Origin: Rosellinia necatrix
Lineage: Eukaryota; Ascomycota; Sordariomycetes; Xylariales; Xylariaceae
NCBI GenBank assembly: GCA_021209875.1
Contig: JAGYVD010000005.1
Coordinates: 2,821,001-2,885,000, forward strand
Length of the DNA stretch: 64,000 nt
Direction of reading: 5' to 3'
The position numbers and the translations under genes are program-made. The notes under the pieces are model-generated. The model was not told the origin of the DNA and did not search any database. It saw only the letters and a list, made by a program, of their open reading frames with translations. How positions within the stretch are numbered: position 1 is the stretch's first letter; the number at the start of each line of letters is the position of its first letter. Below are positions 11,774 through 24,111 of this stretch, one piece after another.

Positions 11774-14700
11774 ATGCAGGCGCCGAACCCTCCGTCGCAG
11801 CGCGCCATGCAGCGACGGTCTCCCGGGCCCGAGGCAGGTCCCCAGGCAAATGCTCCCATACGGTCCATGTCGCCGGCGAATGTGCAGCCGCGCTCGTCGA
11901 CGGCGTCGAGTAGATCGGGGGGTGGGGGTGGTGGAGGTAGTTCACGGCGGAATGTGAGTCTATACCAGAACCGCACCGGAGCCAGCGTTTATCTTGTTGC
12001 GCTCGACCTCTGCTCTGCATCTCTCCTCTGCACTGTGAATGGCCGGCGCCGCGCTCTGAATGGCCACCCCGCCAACGGTTGTTGTTATGAATGACTCTGT
12101 CCATTACCTTCCCCCCTTTTCCAAAGCAAACAAACCCCTCCGCTGACCAGGCCATTCACCCCAGCAATCAAATGGCTCGAGCATGCCCCCTCTCGCAAAT
12201 AGAAAAGAGCGTAACGCACCTCCTTGTTGCCACAAAACAGCTCCTGGAAACCCTGACGCAGTGGTCCCGAGGCGCTGCTACCGACACCCAAGTGTCCGAC
12301 GTCTACGTGCGCTTGGGATACGAATTCAATATGGCATGTCGCGCCTTCACTGCAATCAACGTAGACACATCAGACCTTGGGAACGTGCCCGAATCTTTAC
12401 GACACATCCTTGAAGCCACCTTGAGCCAAGAGGCGAGCACAGAGAGTCTCGAGAAATACCTGCCCCGCATACGCGATATAATAATAAACCTACTCCACGG
12501 CCTGAAGAGGAAGCAGCAAAAGCTCAGGCAGAGGCAGTCTAAAGAAAAAGACGGCGGCTCCCCCGAAGATAACAACGGCATCGCTTCCCGCACCATGAGC
12601 ACCAGCACAGTCGGGAGCAACGGCACCGGCCTGACTACTCTCTTGAATGAAGGCCTCGAGAATGGATATGGCACCACGGCACAGAGGGATAGCAACGGCC
12701 GGGTATCTGGGAGCGGCACAGCTCCGTTTGGCATCGAGACCTCCCCTAGCCGAAGATTTCAGCGAGACCAGTCACAGACCTCGCTTGCCTCGGAAATGTC
12801 ATCTCTCTCCAGCAACACAATGCAAAACATCCCCGTGTTACCGCCGTACCCTGGAGATGAAACTATCCCAACTGGTCCATCTAAAGGCAGTATAGATATT
12901 GACTCTTTCCCCCCGCCACCTCCGCCACCCAAATCACAACAAAGCGCCCTTGCCGCCCTCCAAAAAGGAAAAGACCTTGAAAGAAGGGCATCTCGTAGGT
13001 ACTCGGCATACCAAATATCCAAACACTTAGGGGCACCAACCAATGGCGTGCCTATGCTCCCCACACAGAACACGCCAGCGCCTAACCGAGGCCGCGCCGA
13101 GGTTCGGGAATCGATGCGAGCTGTTCAGGGTCGAGAAGCCATGCGCCATAGCCGAAACACATCCAGTCGATCCAACACTATGTTCGATAGCTCCCCCGTT
13201 CGAGTTCCGAGTCATATATCCGAAGAAAGCTCAGTAGCCGACTTCCCACCGCCTCGTGAGGCTTCAACGGCTCATTCACCTGTTGAAAAATATCGACCAA
13301 GCGCCACAATATCTGGACCATTACAGGACGGGCTTGCAATCAATGGCCTGAACCCCTCTGATGAGGTTAAGCCAAAGGTCGATCTTTCTAGGGAGTTGAA
13401 GCAACGACCCGAAACACCTAGCAACAAGGAGCCGAGAGAACTCGCCCAGGAACAATCCCCACCGCTAGATAAGGATTTAACTCTGTTCCTGCAATACAAG
13501 TCAAAAGTGAAAAAAATTGTCCTGCCGGAAGGTTATACGGAGTTATCTATTGGACGGCTCCAACTAGCCTTTATCGAAAAATTCTCCTGGAACACTGCGT
13601 TAAATGGAGCCGATCTACCCGAGATATACATTCAAGACCCGGTCTCCGGCGTGCGACACGAACTCGAGGACCTTTCTGACATCAAAGATCGTACTGTACT
13701 AGCGCTTAATATCGAGCCCCTCGATGAGGTCAGAAGGCATATCGACGAAGGTCTGGGTACTCTCAAAAAAACCATGGAAGAGGTTCGCCAGAACGTAACC
13801 GACCAAGCGGCAGCTCTCCAGCAAGTGTCGGATAGGCAGCTGGAGACCGCAAAGGAAATGGCACGCATGGCAACAGCGCCTCCTGTTGTTGAGGGCGCCA
13901 GAGCCAGTGGCCCGGATACGGGGGGTAAGCTGAGCCCTGGCCAGCTTAGGGAGTTACAAAATCTACGCCGTGATCTTGCCGTGTTGCGTCAGACATACTC
14001 CAATTTTCAGACCGACATTCAGAGCTCCATGTCTTCCCTTCGGAACAAGGCCGCCAATGTTAAGGTCGCAGCCGTCAAAGCAGCGTTGCCCAATGCAGGA
14101 GGTAACTCGGGGTATGTCTATGTTGTGGAAGGCCGAAAACAACTCAACTCGGACTCTGATCGACTCGTCACCAAAGTTGACGATCTTCAAGATCTTGTCG
14201 AGGATTTGCGGAAGGATGTCGTTAACCGCGGTGTCCGGCCCTTGCCTCGCCAGCTCGAAGGCGTATCCAAAGACATCCAGGTCTTGACTAAGGAGCTTAA
14301 GAAGATGGAAGACTACATGAAGCGCGAGAAACCCGTGTGGACAAAGATCTGGGAGAAGGAATTAGAAGAAGTATGCCAAGGCCGTGACGAACTCAAGCTG
14401 ATGGAGGACCTCATGGTTGATCTGAAGGACGATCTCGAAAAAGCAACCGAGACATTCACACTGGTAGAACAGGCAACTAAAGAACAGATGAAGGAGAATA
14501 CCCCGGCCGCGAGACAATTTTCACGGGGTTTACAGAATCTTGGCAACAGCTCCGATCAAACCGCCGCAAAGGAAGGCGTCCTGGGCGAAGTGCGGGCACT
14601 CCAGCCCAATCACCAAGATCGACTCGAGGCGATTGAGCGAGCCGAGAAGCTGCGACAGAAGGAACTCGAGAGCCGGAAAGACAACCCCATGAAAAAGGAG

Positions 14701-14907
14701 CTAGCAAACTTCGTAGAAGAAGGCAAGCTAAGGAAAAGTGGTGGGTTTGAGGAGGTTGAGAGAGCGAGGAGGGCTCAGGACGATCGCATTAGAAGAGAAG
14801 TTTGGGAGCGTATGAACGGCATCATCCCGGAGAACCCGGTAGGAGAGGAGGCCAATGGTGACAACGCTCCGATGGAGATGGAGGATGAAGGAGAAATCCA
14901 ATCATGA
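11774..14907 (+). CDS. BUD6: Bud6/Aip3 polarisome protein
   Basis: Actin-interacting protein 3 (Bud6) homologue. In fungi it sits with formin at growth tips and sites of polarity, binding G-actin and stimulating actin-cable nucleation. Exon 1 is 11774-11953 (Ser/Gly/Arg-rich, ending SSRRN before GTGAGT). Exon 2 runs from about 12151 to 14907; the acceptor at 12150 keeps the frame, though the CAG at 12162-12164 is better placed but out of phase. The product is about 978 residues. The conserved N-terminal block QIEKSVTHLLVATKQLLETL follows the junction. A long Ser/Pro-rich linker with a poly-Pro run comes next. The AIP3 core starts near residue 497 (LTLFLQYKSKVKKIVLPEGY, then ELSIGRLQLAFIEKF). 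A coiled-coil C-terminal half includes LQDLVEDLRKDV and KELKKMEDYMKREKP. Length and order match the family. The purine tract upstream lies in its leader. Only the first splice junction is uncertain. Confidence 0.92.
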
Positions 14908-15442
14908 TTGAAACGGAAAAGAAGACCAACGAGGAGATGATGTGTTCTAGCTGTATACCCCTATATTCGTGTTTGCACAGGTTTCTACCCCTCCACTGTC
15001 CATGGTTCCTATACCTACATGGTGTCTCGTCACGCCGTCTTTATTGTCTTATCATAGCCTCGGAGTGCCTGCTTTATATTATTGATTTTCAACCACCTGT
15101 CAGACCATAACTTGGTATTGAGCTAACTATCCCTCGATGACCAAAGGCATTACTTAAAGCACTCTTCCTTTCAGCTTTGACTGGTAGCTTTTCTGTGGCA
15201 TTAATTAATGCCCACCTATTCCGTGCCGGCTTCTATGGTAGATACGACCCATAATTACGAGATGTCTTGTGCCAGCCATATTGCTGCTGTCTTACCCCAG
15301 GGGGGGGAACGGAAATATCTACGAATACTTATTGCGAAGTATCCATCCTAAAGTATACGATGCGCTTCCAATATCACTTCGGGGTTTGGAGCAATAGTTA
15401 GTATTGTGTCCTTATTTGGAATTTAGCAACTGAGCCCTATCG
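14908..15442. other. Intergenic between convergent BUD6 and CE1 esterase genes
   Basis: The two flanking genes converge here, so the stretch should hold both 3' UTRs. It contains a G8 run near 15301 but no supported gene or RNA. Confidence 0.6.
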
Positions 15443-16843
15443 CTACAAGCTTACTCGTTTCCTAAAATTACTTGAGTGCCTGTTTGCAGCTGCTACTTTC
15501 CCACCGCCTCCACGTACTTCAATCAGATCCCGAAAAAATGCGAGATCCATGGTCGCGTGGACGGGGACGGTATGGCCGACCCCATTGGCGCTGTATCCGA
15601 CGAGCTGAGCAGTGGTGGCGGTACCCTCCCCGTAGATTGTCATGGTATATCCGCTCTGGGGCGTGTTGGCCGTGTCCTTGGACGTCGTAAGCCCGAATAC
15701 GTTCGACCACTGCTTCATCGTCTCGGCATCTGCGATCGGAGTTAGGCTATGCTACCGGGAGTAACCAGGAACCCCCCAAGACTCACAGTTGGGATAGCGA
15801 AGAGTGCTGTCAGCAGTACCGTGCCAGCTAATGTCCCCCCCCCCCTTACGTTAGCACGCACGCTCGTGTGTGTGTGGGGTTGTATACACAGGTCATCCAT
15901 CTCGGGGGGAAACAACTTACATCTGCATTCTTGGCCTAGTGCCGTTGTAGCCGGGGTAGTAGCCTCGGACTTGGTCACCCCACTGGGCCGCCGTCTTGGT
16001 GAGCTGGCCGTTGGCGCATTGGTTGTTCCATCCCGGCGGATCCTGCGTGGCGGTCGACCCGGCGACGTAGAAGCATCCGTCCGGCACACCGGAGTAGACC
16101 GAGCCAGCCTTGAATACGTCGGGGTAGGCGCCGACGAGCACGTTGGTCATCATGGCGCCGGAACTAGTTCCGGTCACGAATACTCTGTTGGCGTCTCCAC
16201 CGCTATAACATTCGACATCAGTAACCGTGAATCTCGAGAGCGATTGGCGCGTGATTCGAAAGCGTGGGATGTTTCCAGGACATTTCTATACTTTAAAGGC
16301 AACCAGAACGTAAAGGGCGACACTCTAGAAATTACTTACTACTTCTGTACGGCGTATGTGACCATATTGGCAACGGTCTGGCTATCACCACCGCCATTAT
16401 GAGTTAGAGCTGGGAACGCATCATTAGAACAGGTTCGAGGAGATATGTCTATTGCAGCCCCGAGCACCAGCAACAAACGAGAAAAGGGGGGGAGCGTTAT
16501 GATATGCAAGAACAGCCCGTCGATTGAGCAGGAAAAACATACACGCTGTCGAGGCAACATCGAAGCAGCCACCGCCTGACTTCGAGTTGGGAAAGATCAC
16601 GATGAAGCCGCGTTGGCCGGCCAATGGCATGAGACCGGATTCTCCAGAGTATTGCTGTGCGGACCCCTGGCAGTGATGTACGGCCACGATGATAGGGGCT
16701 GGTGTCTTGAGGTTCGGCGGCACATAAACATACATGCCAAGCTTGGTGGGAGTGGCATTAAAGTCATTGACTTTCGTAATCGATTGGCAGCTGCCAATCG
16801 ACAGGAGGCCGGCGAGGACAGAAAGGGTAGATAGAACCTGCAT
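15443..16843 (-). CDS. Secreted CE1-family carbohydrate esterase (acetylxylan/feruloyl esterase type)
   Basis: Secreted esterase of the PHB-depolymerase-like CE1 group, which removes acetyl or feruloyl groups from plant cell-wall xylan. Five exons: 16843-16543, 16409-16340, 16202-15921, 15827-15787 and 15729-15443. All phases agree, giving 326 residues. The N-terminus is a signal peptide (MQVLSTLSVLAGLLSIGSCQ). The fold is marked by VAVHHCQGSAQQY and FIVIFPNSKSGGGCFD. The nucleophile elbow GTSSGAMMTN supplies the catalytic Ser, GTAD the acid and GVGHTVPV the His. The junctions regenerate the conserved blocks SLTHNGGGDSQTVANMVTYA, KYGGDANRVFVTG, RMQIWHGTADS and YAETMKQWSNVFGL. There is no CBM1 cellulose-binding tail; after the His the protein has an unusual basic tail ending near RKRVSL, so an unseen last intron is possible. 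Substrate choice within CE1 cannot be settled from sequence. Confidence 0.88.
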
Positions 16844-18217
16844 GTTGCCGTGATGCTCGCGAATAATCCGGTGCTTGTTTACTCGTGATCAGCCCGAAAA
16901 CCTTACAGCGAGCAGCCGTATATATATAAATGCCCGGCGAATAAGGGACCCTTGTCTATTAACGCTGGCCAGTCCATACTTCCTATTCCCCGGATATGTG
17001 CCAAGGCCTGACTGCCGCCTGACGGGTCTTCGTTTTAGCCGCTGTTGACCAACGGCTAATGTGTGAACACGCATGTAGAGTTGTTTGCGAGTGGGAGAAC
17101 GCTAATTTGGGGCGTCGACGACTCCGCGCGGAGTTGGAGCGGCCTTAATCAATATGGCTTTCGTTCGAGGAGCACTCGGAGCCTCGGTGACCGAATTCGC
17201 AACTAGAATTTGGTGAAATCAGATCGGACTGTCATGTATACCGAAGGCCGTCAGAGTGAACGGTAATAGCTTGCTTGAGAACTAGGGTATGTCTACATGA
17301 CAAGACCCTGAAGTCACCCACCGTGAAGCTAGCTGTGTCAATGTTAGTCTCGTAAGCATGGTAGGTAGAGGAGCGACAGCTGAAAAAACTAGCTTGACAC
17401 AGGTTGTGACGAACAGCGCGAGACAAGTTGGAAATCGAAGCGGTAATTACAACATAAACTCCTGCTCAGGGCGGGTTGAACTAAGCCAACACGGGAGCCC
17501 ATATAGGGACCCAAGTCTATTCTCAAGCGCTTTGAATGATGCCGCATGATGTTTAGAAGGGGGGTTGGGACGCTGGCAGCTATGACCGCATCCAGATCAT
17601 GGTGTAATATCAGTTCGGGGCCCAGAGGCTGAATTAAACTTAAAGAAACACTTTAACCGAGCTGGGGTAGCTGGGTTGTATTCTCAGATAACCATTATTA
17701 CCGTTGAGCAACCAAGGTAAATATATCTCGAGGTGACGTCGATCACATAGCCATTATTGATTATCATACTTACTCCTTGCGGTAATATATTAGCGAATCA
17801 AAGAGCAAAAAAAAACCCCCCGATTAGTTTTCTCCCTTGCTCCCCGCAACTGTTCGCGTTTGGTTTAGGTGGACACATAGCTGCCTTCATATCACGGTAC
17901 GAATAATAATATGAGGCAAATCCCACACAAGAATTGGGAAACATGGGATCCATAGAAATAGATGAGAGAATATTTATACTCCTTTAGGCCTCCTCACATT
18001 CGCCGACTTCAGGGATTGCCATTGGGAGATTTATTGATACCAAAACATCATGGCAAGAACCATATAGGTTATTGCCAAGGTAGCATCAGGACGAAAGGCT
18101 CAAGTTTATTTCACAGCAGCAGCTTCGACTACCTACACAATTAGCCTGGGTCGCCTATGCTGCACGTCCCCCTCCTAGTCAAGAAATCACATGAGTTGGG
18201 AGCAGATATCCTTCGCC
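16844..18217. other. Intergenic, promoter side of the CE1 esterase gene
   Basis: It holds the upstream region of the esterase and the 3' region of the JEN1-type permease. Open frames are short, without domains or splice logic. An A-run followed by a C-run lies near 17810. No gene or RNA is supported. Confidence 0.55.
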
Positions 18218-19905
18218 CTACTCGATGTGCTCGATATCTATAGGTTTCTCTGAATGAGCCAATCGGGACGACTCGTCACCTAGAGAAGATAGCTTGGCCC
18301 TGTTGGCCCCTATCTCAGCCAAGCTGATACCTTCCTTTCGCATCTTTTCGATATGGTTTGCCGCGGCCCCATACTCGGCCCTCTCCTCCTGAGTCATCTC
18401 AGGGCCGAGGAGGAGAAAGATGAGCATATAAACCCATACGGCTGCCATGAAGATGCCAATTACCTTCCCGTAGTCGTAGCGTTTCATGCCATCCTTTGGG
18501 GGCAAAGGGAAGCGTTCACCGATCGTTGCCTGGATGGTGGCCGCCGCTGATGAGGCCAAGTTTCCAAGCTGGTAGGTCAACCCCACGGCCGTCGTCCGAA
18601 GCACCGGGGGCGAGAGCTCGCTCAGGTGGATGGGGATTGGACCCCAAACCCCGCCGACGAAGATCTGCAAGAAGAACGCGCTGGCGATGAGGGATAGAGA
18701 CCTGGGGAATATATAGGCCGGGAGGACTGCAGCGCCGATGACGCAGCAGGTGATCATGCTCAGTCTTCGCCCAAAAAAGGTGCTCGCGTAACCGACGATG
18801 GTGCCTCCAACTAGAGAGCCGATTTGACCAACCACGCTTATGACGGTCACCTGCGTTGGGCCCATTTCGACCTCTATGACAAGTTAGTTAGTGTACCACA
18901 CGCAACAAAAGTTACTTTTCGGAAATCTGACGCCTTACGATTTTTCAGGAATGTTGGGTATAGGTCCTGGGATCCATGGCTACACGAATTAAACCCTGTC
19001 ATCAGGACAATCATGTAGACGAAGAGAAACCAATTTTCCCGAACAGACACCCGCACGTCGCGTAGCCAGGCCTTCGCGGTGACCAACGGGGTGACTTCGG
19101 CGCCGTGCCTCTGAGTCATGTAAAAATCTCTCTCGGCCCTCATCACCTGCGAGGCATTGGTCTCGGGCAAGCACCAGCGATAGGCAATGATCAGAACAGG
19201 AGGGCCGGAACCAAACCAAAACAACGACCTCCACCCGTAGGCAGTCGTAGGCACAAGCTATTTCCCCGTCAGGTCGGCCCCGAGGCCAGGAATTGGTCTT
19301 CTTTGGCAGAGACGTACCGCTCGGTAAAAGATGGCGGCCAGCAGATAACCGGCGGCATAGCCCTGCTGGTACAGGCCCGACAACAGCCCGCGGGCGTCGT
19401 AGGGCAGGTCCTCGAGCGCGGTGGCGGCGGCGGGGCCGTACAGGCCGCCCATGGCGATGCCGTAGAGCGCCCTGACGCCCAGGAACTGGGGCAGCGAGCG
19501 CGCGAACCCCGAGGCGAGCTCGAACACGATGAAGAGGAAGAGGTTGGTGATCATGGTCCACTTGCGCCCGTAGCGGTCCGACAGGCCGCCGAAGACGAGG
19601 GCCCCGACGGACCGCAGCATCAGGGTGATGGTGATGCCCCACGAGACGGCCGAGTTGGTCGTGTTGAACTCGGCGGCGATCTCGGTCACACACAGCGACA
19701 CGGTGAAGAAATCGAACGCGTCCCAGGCCCAGGCGAGGAAGCCGACGGAGAACATCAGCCACTGGTGGCGGTCGAGGTCGCCGAGCACATGGATCGGGTT
19801 GCGCAGCTTCTCCTTGGGCGGCCTCAGGCTCGTGAGGCGGGTTGCGAAGTACCGCCTGATCTGTTCGGGGGAGTAGAACCACCCGGCAGCCATGTGGTTT
19901 CGCAT
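18218..19905 (-). CDS. JEN1: JEN1-type monocarboxylate/H+ symporter (MFS)
   Basis: Major facilitator permease of the Jen1 family, which imports lactate, pyruvate or related mono/dicarboxylates with protons at the plasma membrane. Exons 19905-19318, 19257-18939 and 18873-18218 join in phase to 520 residues. Evidence: the N-terminal block [20 protein letters not shown], the MFS loop [14 protein letters not shown], and the family signature N-x2-[ST]-H-x-[ST]-Q-D-x3-T, seen here as [13 protein letters not shown]. The junctions restore [18 protein letters not shown] and [16 protein letters not shown]. Hydrophobic segments fit a 12-helix transporter with an acidic cytosolic tail. The start could also be the Met four residues further in (MAAGWF). 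In other fungi these genes are glucose-repressed; nothing here shows that directly. Dicarboxylate (Jen2-like) specificity is not excluded. Confidence 0.9.
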
Positions 19906-20789
19906 CCTGTCGAGAGATCTCTAGGGCTCGGTGCTACGGCTCGGAGGATACAGAATCGAACGACCAGACGAAGGACACAGAATAGAATGATGACCTGCGA
20001 TGGAAAGAAGACATCGTGTTCTCGGCCCCCCGTCCGAGTCCGACCTTGATGGCCATTGCCTGATGCGTGTACCCGACTCCGGCACTTCCCGTACGACACC
20101 AGCCGTGTCTCAAAAGCTTATCATCAGGCCGGGGAGGCGCGGGGAAGCTCATCGTAGCATCGATGGCGATCTGATGCATTTGCCATCGTCACGAGACCTT
20201 CGATGGTTGGGTTGTATTCTTGATTGGAGATATACGGGGGACGAAGGACGGGGGACGGGGGGATTGATCGTTGGGGTGAGGCTTCATTGGTGATCGGATT
20301 TCTTTAGCCAGCATCCTTTGGATGCTATCATACGAACCAGCTTCTTCATTGGGTCTTCACCTCCAAGCCGACGCGCACGCAAGTATGTATTGACGCAAAA
20401 CCACCCCCGTCGTGAGTCGGCTCCGACGTGGGTTGTTCTAATCTCTGTGGATAAGTGTTTTAAGTGTTACCCTATCTGCCATCAAGGCATACATACACCT
20501 ACCTGAGTAGCTTGTTCAAGTATTCCGATCCAGTGCGAGTCTCTGGTGGTTCGGCGCGCTGATGTCAAGTTTTGGTGGTAAGAAAGTCGGCCACGGCCCA
20601 GACTCATCTCAGGGCATTCATTGCCACATTAATCAATCCAAAATACCAAAATACAAAAATACAAAACGATATGACTACAAATAAGACTAGTTCATAAACG
20701 TCGCCGAGTCCCTGCGAGAACAACAAGGCAGAAAAGTATTATTGAGAGAGCAAAAAAGGATGGTACAGGAGGAATCTAACCTCCGGCGA
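19906..20789. other. Intergenic upstream of the JEN1-type gene
   Basis: Promoter region of the permease on the minus strand, followed by AT-rich sequence up to the tRNA-Ala gene. No supported ORF. Confidence 0.55.
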
Positions 20790-20861
20790 TGGACTCGCGG
20801 GGAATCGAACCCCGGACCACTCCCATGCTAAGGGAGTATTATACCACTAAACCACAAGCCC
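20790..20861 (-). tRNA. tRNA-Ala (anticodon AGC)
   Basis: Seventy-two bases on the minus strand fold as a cloverleaf. Acceptor GGGCTTG pairs with CGAGTCC, including the G3-U70 wobble that identifies alanine tRNAs. The anticodon stem CTCCC/GGGAG closes the loop TTAGCAT, giving anticodon AGC. The T arm is CGGGG TTCGATT CCCCG. The discriminator is A. No intron. Confidence 0.95.
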
Positions 20862-21527
20862 GAGTGGGGACAGATCAGCAACCCAGGTGGGTCACGTCCT
20901 TGTTGAGGCTTCGATCGGGATCAGAATTCATATCCAAGCGTTCGAGGATCAATCTTGTTTTGCCCTAAAAAAAGGTAGTATAGTATTACTTGTCCCTGAT
21001 CAAGCGATATATATCAGGAGGATTGTATTTATTTTGTAATTTGATCATGACGGTTGTCAATATTTATTTACTTATTTATTTTCGATTTGTTTTGTTCTTA
21101 CGTTGAGATGCTAGGAAGCAATACAACTATGTTTACGTGCACACGGATAACCATGATGTTCCTCCTGCTCACAGCTGCGCACCATGGCCCTCAGCCATCA
21201 TACATGCCGCAGACTTGTCGCAATTCCAAACAACAAGCACATTATCGAACAAATCGCCCTAAAGCACTACACCAGTTAAACCACTAGATATTCTAGCGTC
21301 TTGATAAATTGTCACGTAGACATAATGCATCGATTTTCGAGATTCATTGGTAGTCAATTAGAAGAGTCATAAGCATAACTTTTAGATCGGTCTAGAATCC
21401 TTATCATGCCCATGTAGGTGACACCGATTTTCTATAAGGAATAACCCCTCGCCCTAATCATTTTATAATCTAAGAGGTCGTGATGGGGTTTCATCACGTA
21501 CCCGCTCTATGTGACGGACGACCTTCT
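20862..21527. other. Intergenic, AT-rich
   Basis: Between the tRNA-Ala and the 3' end of LYS9. It contains T/A-rich sequence around 21050-21100. The 77-codon open frame at 21054-21287 shows no family features and is not called. Confidence 0.55.
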
Positions 21528-24111
21528 CTATGCGACAACCTTTTCCTTACACTCGATCCTAGAACGCCATTAGCCACAGGCATTTCCGATGACTTTGTGA
21601 GACGAATTGTACTTACCCGTACTTCTCCTTCAATTCTTTCATTAAGGGGTTGTTAATCTCGGGGGACATCGGTGCAAGAACGCCCCTCTCGGAAATAACG
21701 CCGCTAAGGACTTGCTGGACGGCTGTATATGCAGAATTAGCAATACATTCATCACACAGCTTGAGGGATTATCCACAACTCGGGCAGACAAAACCAAATG
21801 GGTAGAAATAATGCCACTTACCAACGGCACACGGTACTCCAACCACTGTACGGTTAGGAAACATGATGTCAGTTCAGATCGACCAATTCAAATTCTCAGG
21901 CACTCCGAAACACATAGCCGTACTGCTGGGGGCGGGAAACAAGCCTGTACTAACTGAAGAGAATGTTAGCATCAAACATGGTAGACTAGAAGTGATGAAA
22001 ACGCCAAGGAGACATGCACTGGGAATTTAATGCGTACCATTTTGCCATGGCTGAGTAGCCCCCTGATCCGACTGGGGCGCCGTACTCGCACAGCGTCGAG
22101 GTTCTTGTCTCCTTGCTGCCATCCTTGTTCTCGATCTCGAACTTGTGCTGGAGCAGCACAAGGTCTGCAATAGTTAGGCTCCGCTTTTGGGTGCCTATAG
22201 GCTCGTGCCTGTGAAGTTTTACTTACCACGTTCGCCCTCTTCGAATTGCATCTTTTTTTCCAAGGTAGCACAAAGGGTATCGAGAGGGTTACCCATCGGG
22301 ACGATTTTCTCTGATGAAAACTGCACCCTAATGTTAGTATTTCCTAGCATTAGGATAGGAGGGTGAGAAATGCGCGCCCATAGACAGGCGTTGCTTTCAC
22401 TCCGAGTGAGGTAGGGCAGATAATGACATGTAAAATAACATACCAATCCTATCCATTTGAGCCCTGCTAGAAGCTGTTCACTTTGTTCGCTGTTCTTGAA
22501 GTTTGCTTTGGTTGTGATAGCCGAGATCAAATCGTGTTCGCTATTACCTGATGCGCCGAGAATCTTCTGTGTAGCCTCATTCCATGGAATCGACTCCTTC
22601 AGGGCATCGTTCTCGTCGTCACTTAGAAAACCCACTGCAACCACAATTAATTAGACTGGAGATTTCTAAGGGCGGCGTAACCAAAGTAGGTTAAACTCAC
22701 GGTCGACTAGTAATTTAATGAACTCCCTTTGCATTGAGACGTTAGCAGTCTCCCTCAAATATCATAGCAAAATTGTATGCAGACTGGAACACATTGATGC
22801 GGCATCCGACATGGCTAGGGTGGCGTTCGTTCCTCCCATGCTCAAGTGAAGAGTGGATCGGAAGAATGCAGGGCTACTTACGGGAATCCTCCGTATCTGA
22901 GGGTACCACGGATGATAGTCTGGGCCTCTGGAATGTTGTATCTACCATATGGCTGCGTTAGATATGGGTCTACTCTCGAAGAGGGGAAGCTGACGAACCG
23001 CTCTTTGTATGGCGTAGAATCCCTATTTGGATAGGCAACGAATGCGAACCCGGGATATATTAGATAAGGCTTTGCCTCTGCCATAAGTTCGGGTCCTGGG
23101 ACATTGACGACCTTTCCTCCCTGGTAGAAGCTAGCGGGGTTTCGTAGGGCTAAAAGTACACCCCTGTATTCTTATATGTCAGTTACAAAGTCTAGATACG
23201 CCATCGCCAAGACATCCTTTCCACAAGTAAAAACAGAAACTGGGAGCTCTCGAGGATTGCAGGGTTGGATGTACCTCGATGACCAACTAAACTTATACCC
23301 AAGAGGGTTACCGGAATCCTCTAGATTTAGTTAATACTTGTCCTCGCTATGAAATGGTGGCGTCTCTGGGGGGACATACCAGGAGCGCAAAGCCCTCCGC
23401 AATAGGATTTGAAAGAGAGAATCTTCCCTCCAGCTTCGTGGACCTCTGAAATAGTCTTGATGGCGTATAGGTGCTATTCGGGTTCATGGGTTAGCCCTGC
23501 GGGTCATGGCTTCATGGAACTGCCAGCCGATATGGCATGAAGTGCAGCGGGACTTTAGGTGGCAGTCATCTGGTGGCAGGTGCTGCTCCGATGTCGGGGA
23601 TACTTACATCGATACCAGGGTCCAGGCCAATTTCGTTCATAACGGTGATGCCAGCGTCTTTGCATTGCTGGTCGAGCTCGAGCATGGCCGGCGAGACATA
23701 GCTCGTGGTGACAACGTGTTTCTTTTGTCTAATGGCGCTCTTGATGACGGTGGCGTGGAAAGTGTATGGGATGAGGGAGATGACCAGATCGTTCTTAGCC
23801 ACCTCAGCGTCGAGGGCCGCCTGGTTGTTCACGTCGAGGGCGATGGCATGGGCATTTTCGACACCCTTCGCGAGCTCCTGTGCCTGTGCCAGAACTCTGC
23901 AGGCTGGAGGACGTCAGTAAGGAGCTGGCCAGTGATACGTGTGACCGGGCGGCATACCAACGGTGACCTTGATACCAGCGCTGGTGAGGACATCGAGCGT
24001 AGGTCGCGTCACGAACCCCGCACCCAGCATGAGAACTTGTCTGCGACATGGTCAATAAACGGTCAATAAAGGCTCGCAATCGGGGGCCGGGTGGCATTAC
24101 GCTTGCGCCAT
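21528..24111 (-). CDS. LYS9: Saccharopine reductase (alpha-aminoadipate pathway, lysine biosynthesis)
   Basis: Saccharopine dehydrogenase (NADP+, L-glutamate-forming): condenses alpha-aminoadipate semialdehyde with glutamate in fungal lysine synthesis. Fourteen exons are predicted: 24111-24101 (11 nt), 24040-23958, 23903-23608, 23473-23380, 23320-23275, 23163-22999, 22941-22882, 22726-22701, 22634-22444, 22320-22227, 22164-22038, 21845-21822, 21722-21617 and 21558-21528, about 450 residues. The Rossmann start reads QVLMLGAGFVTRPTLDVL. Later landmarks are VTTSYVSPAMLELDQQC, NEIGLDPGID, SYCGGLCAP, NPLGYKFSWSSRG and the C-terminal block EINNPLMKELKEKYG, with a last exon IECKEKVVA. All junctions join in phase except exon 11 to 12 (22038/21845). 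There the only good donor adds one base relative to the family frame AK|LVGVPCAVAVQQ, so a frameshift, sequence error or unusual splice is implied. Intron density is unusually high. Confidence 0.9.

Noticed and set aside
15301..15308. G8 run as a frameshift site
   Set aside because: It lies outside any coding exon.
19105..20049. Plus-strand open frame of 314 codons
   Set aside because: It lies antisense to the JEN1-type permease exons and has Gly/Arg/Glu-rich nonsense composition typical of an opposite-strand shadow of a GC-rich gene.
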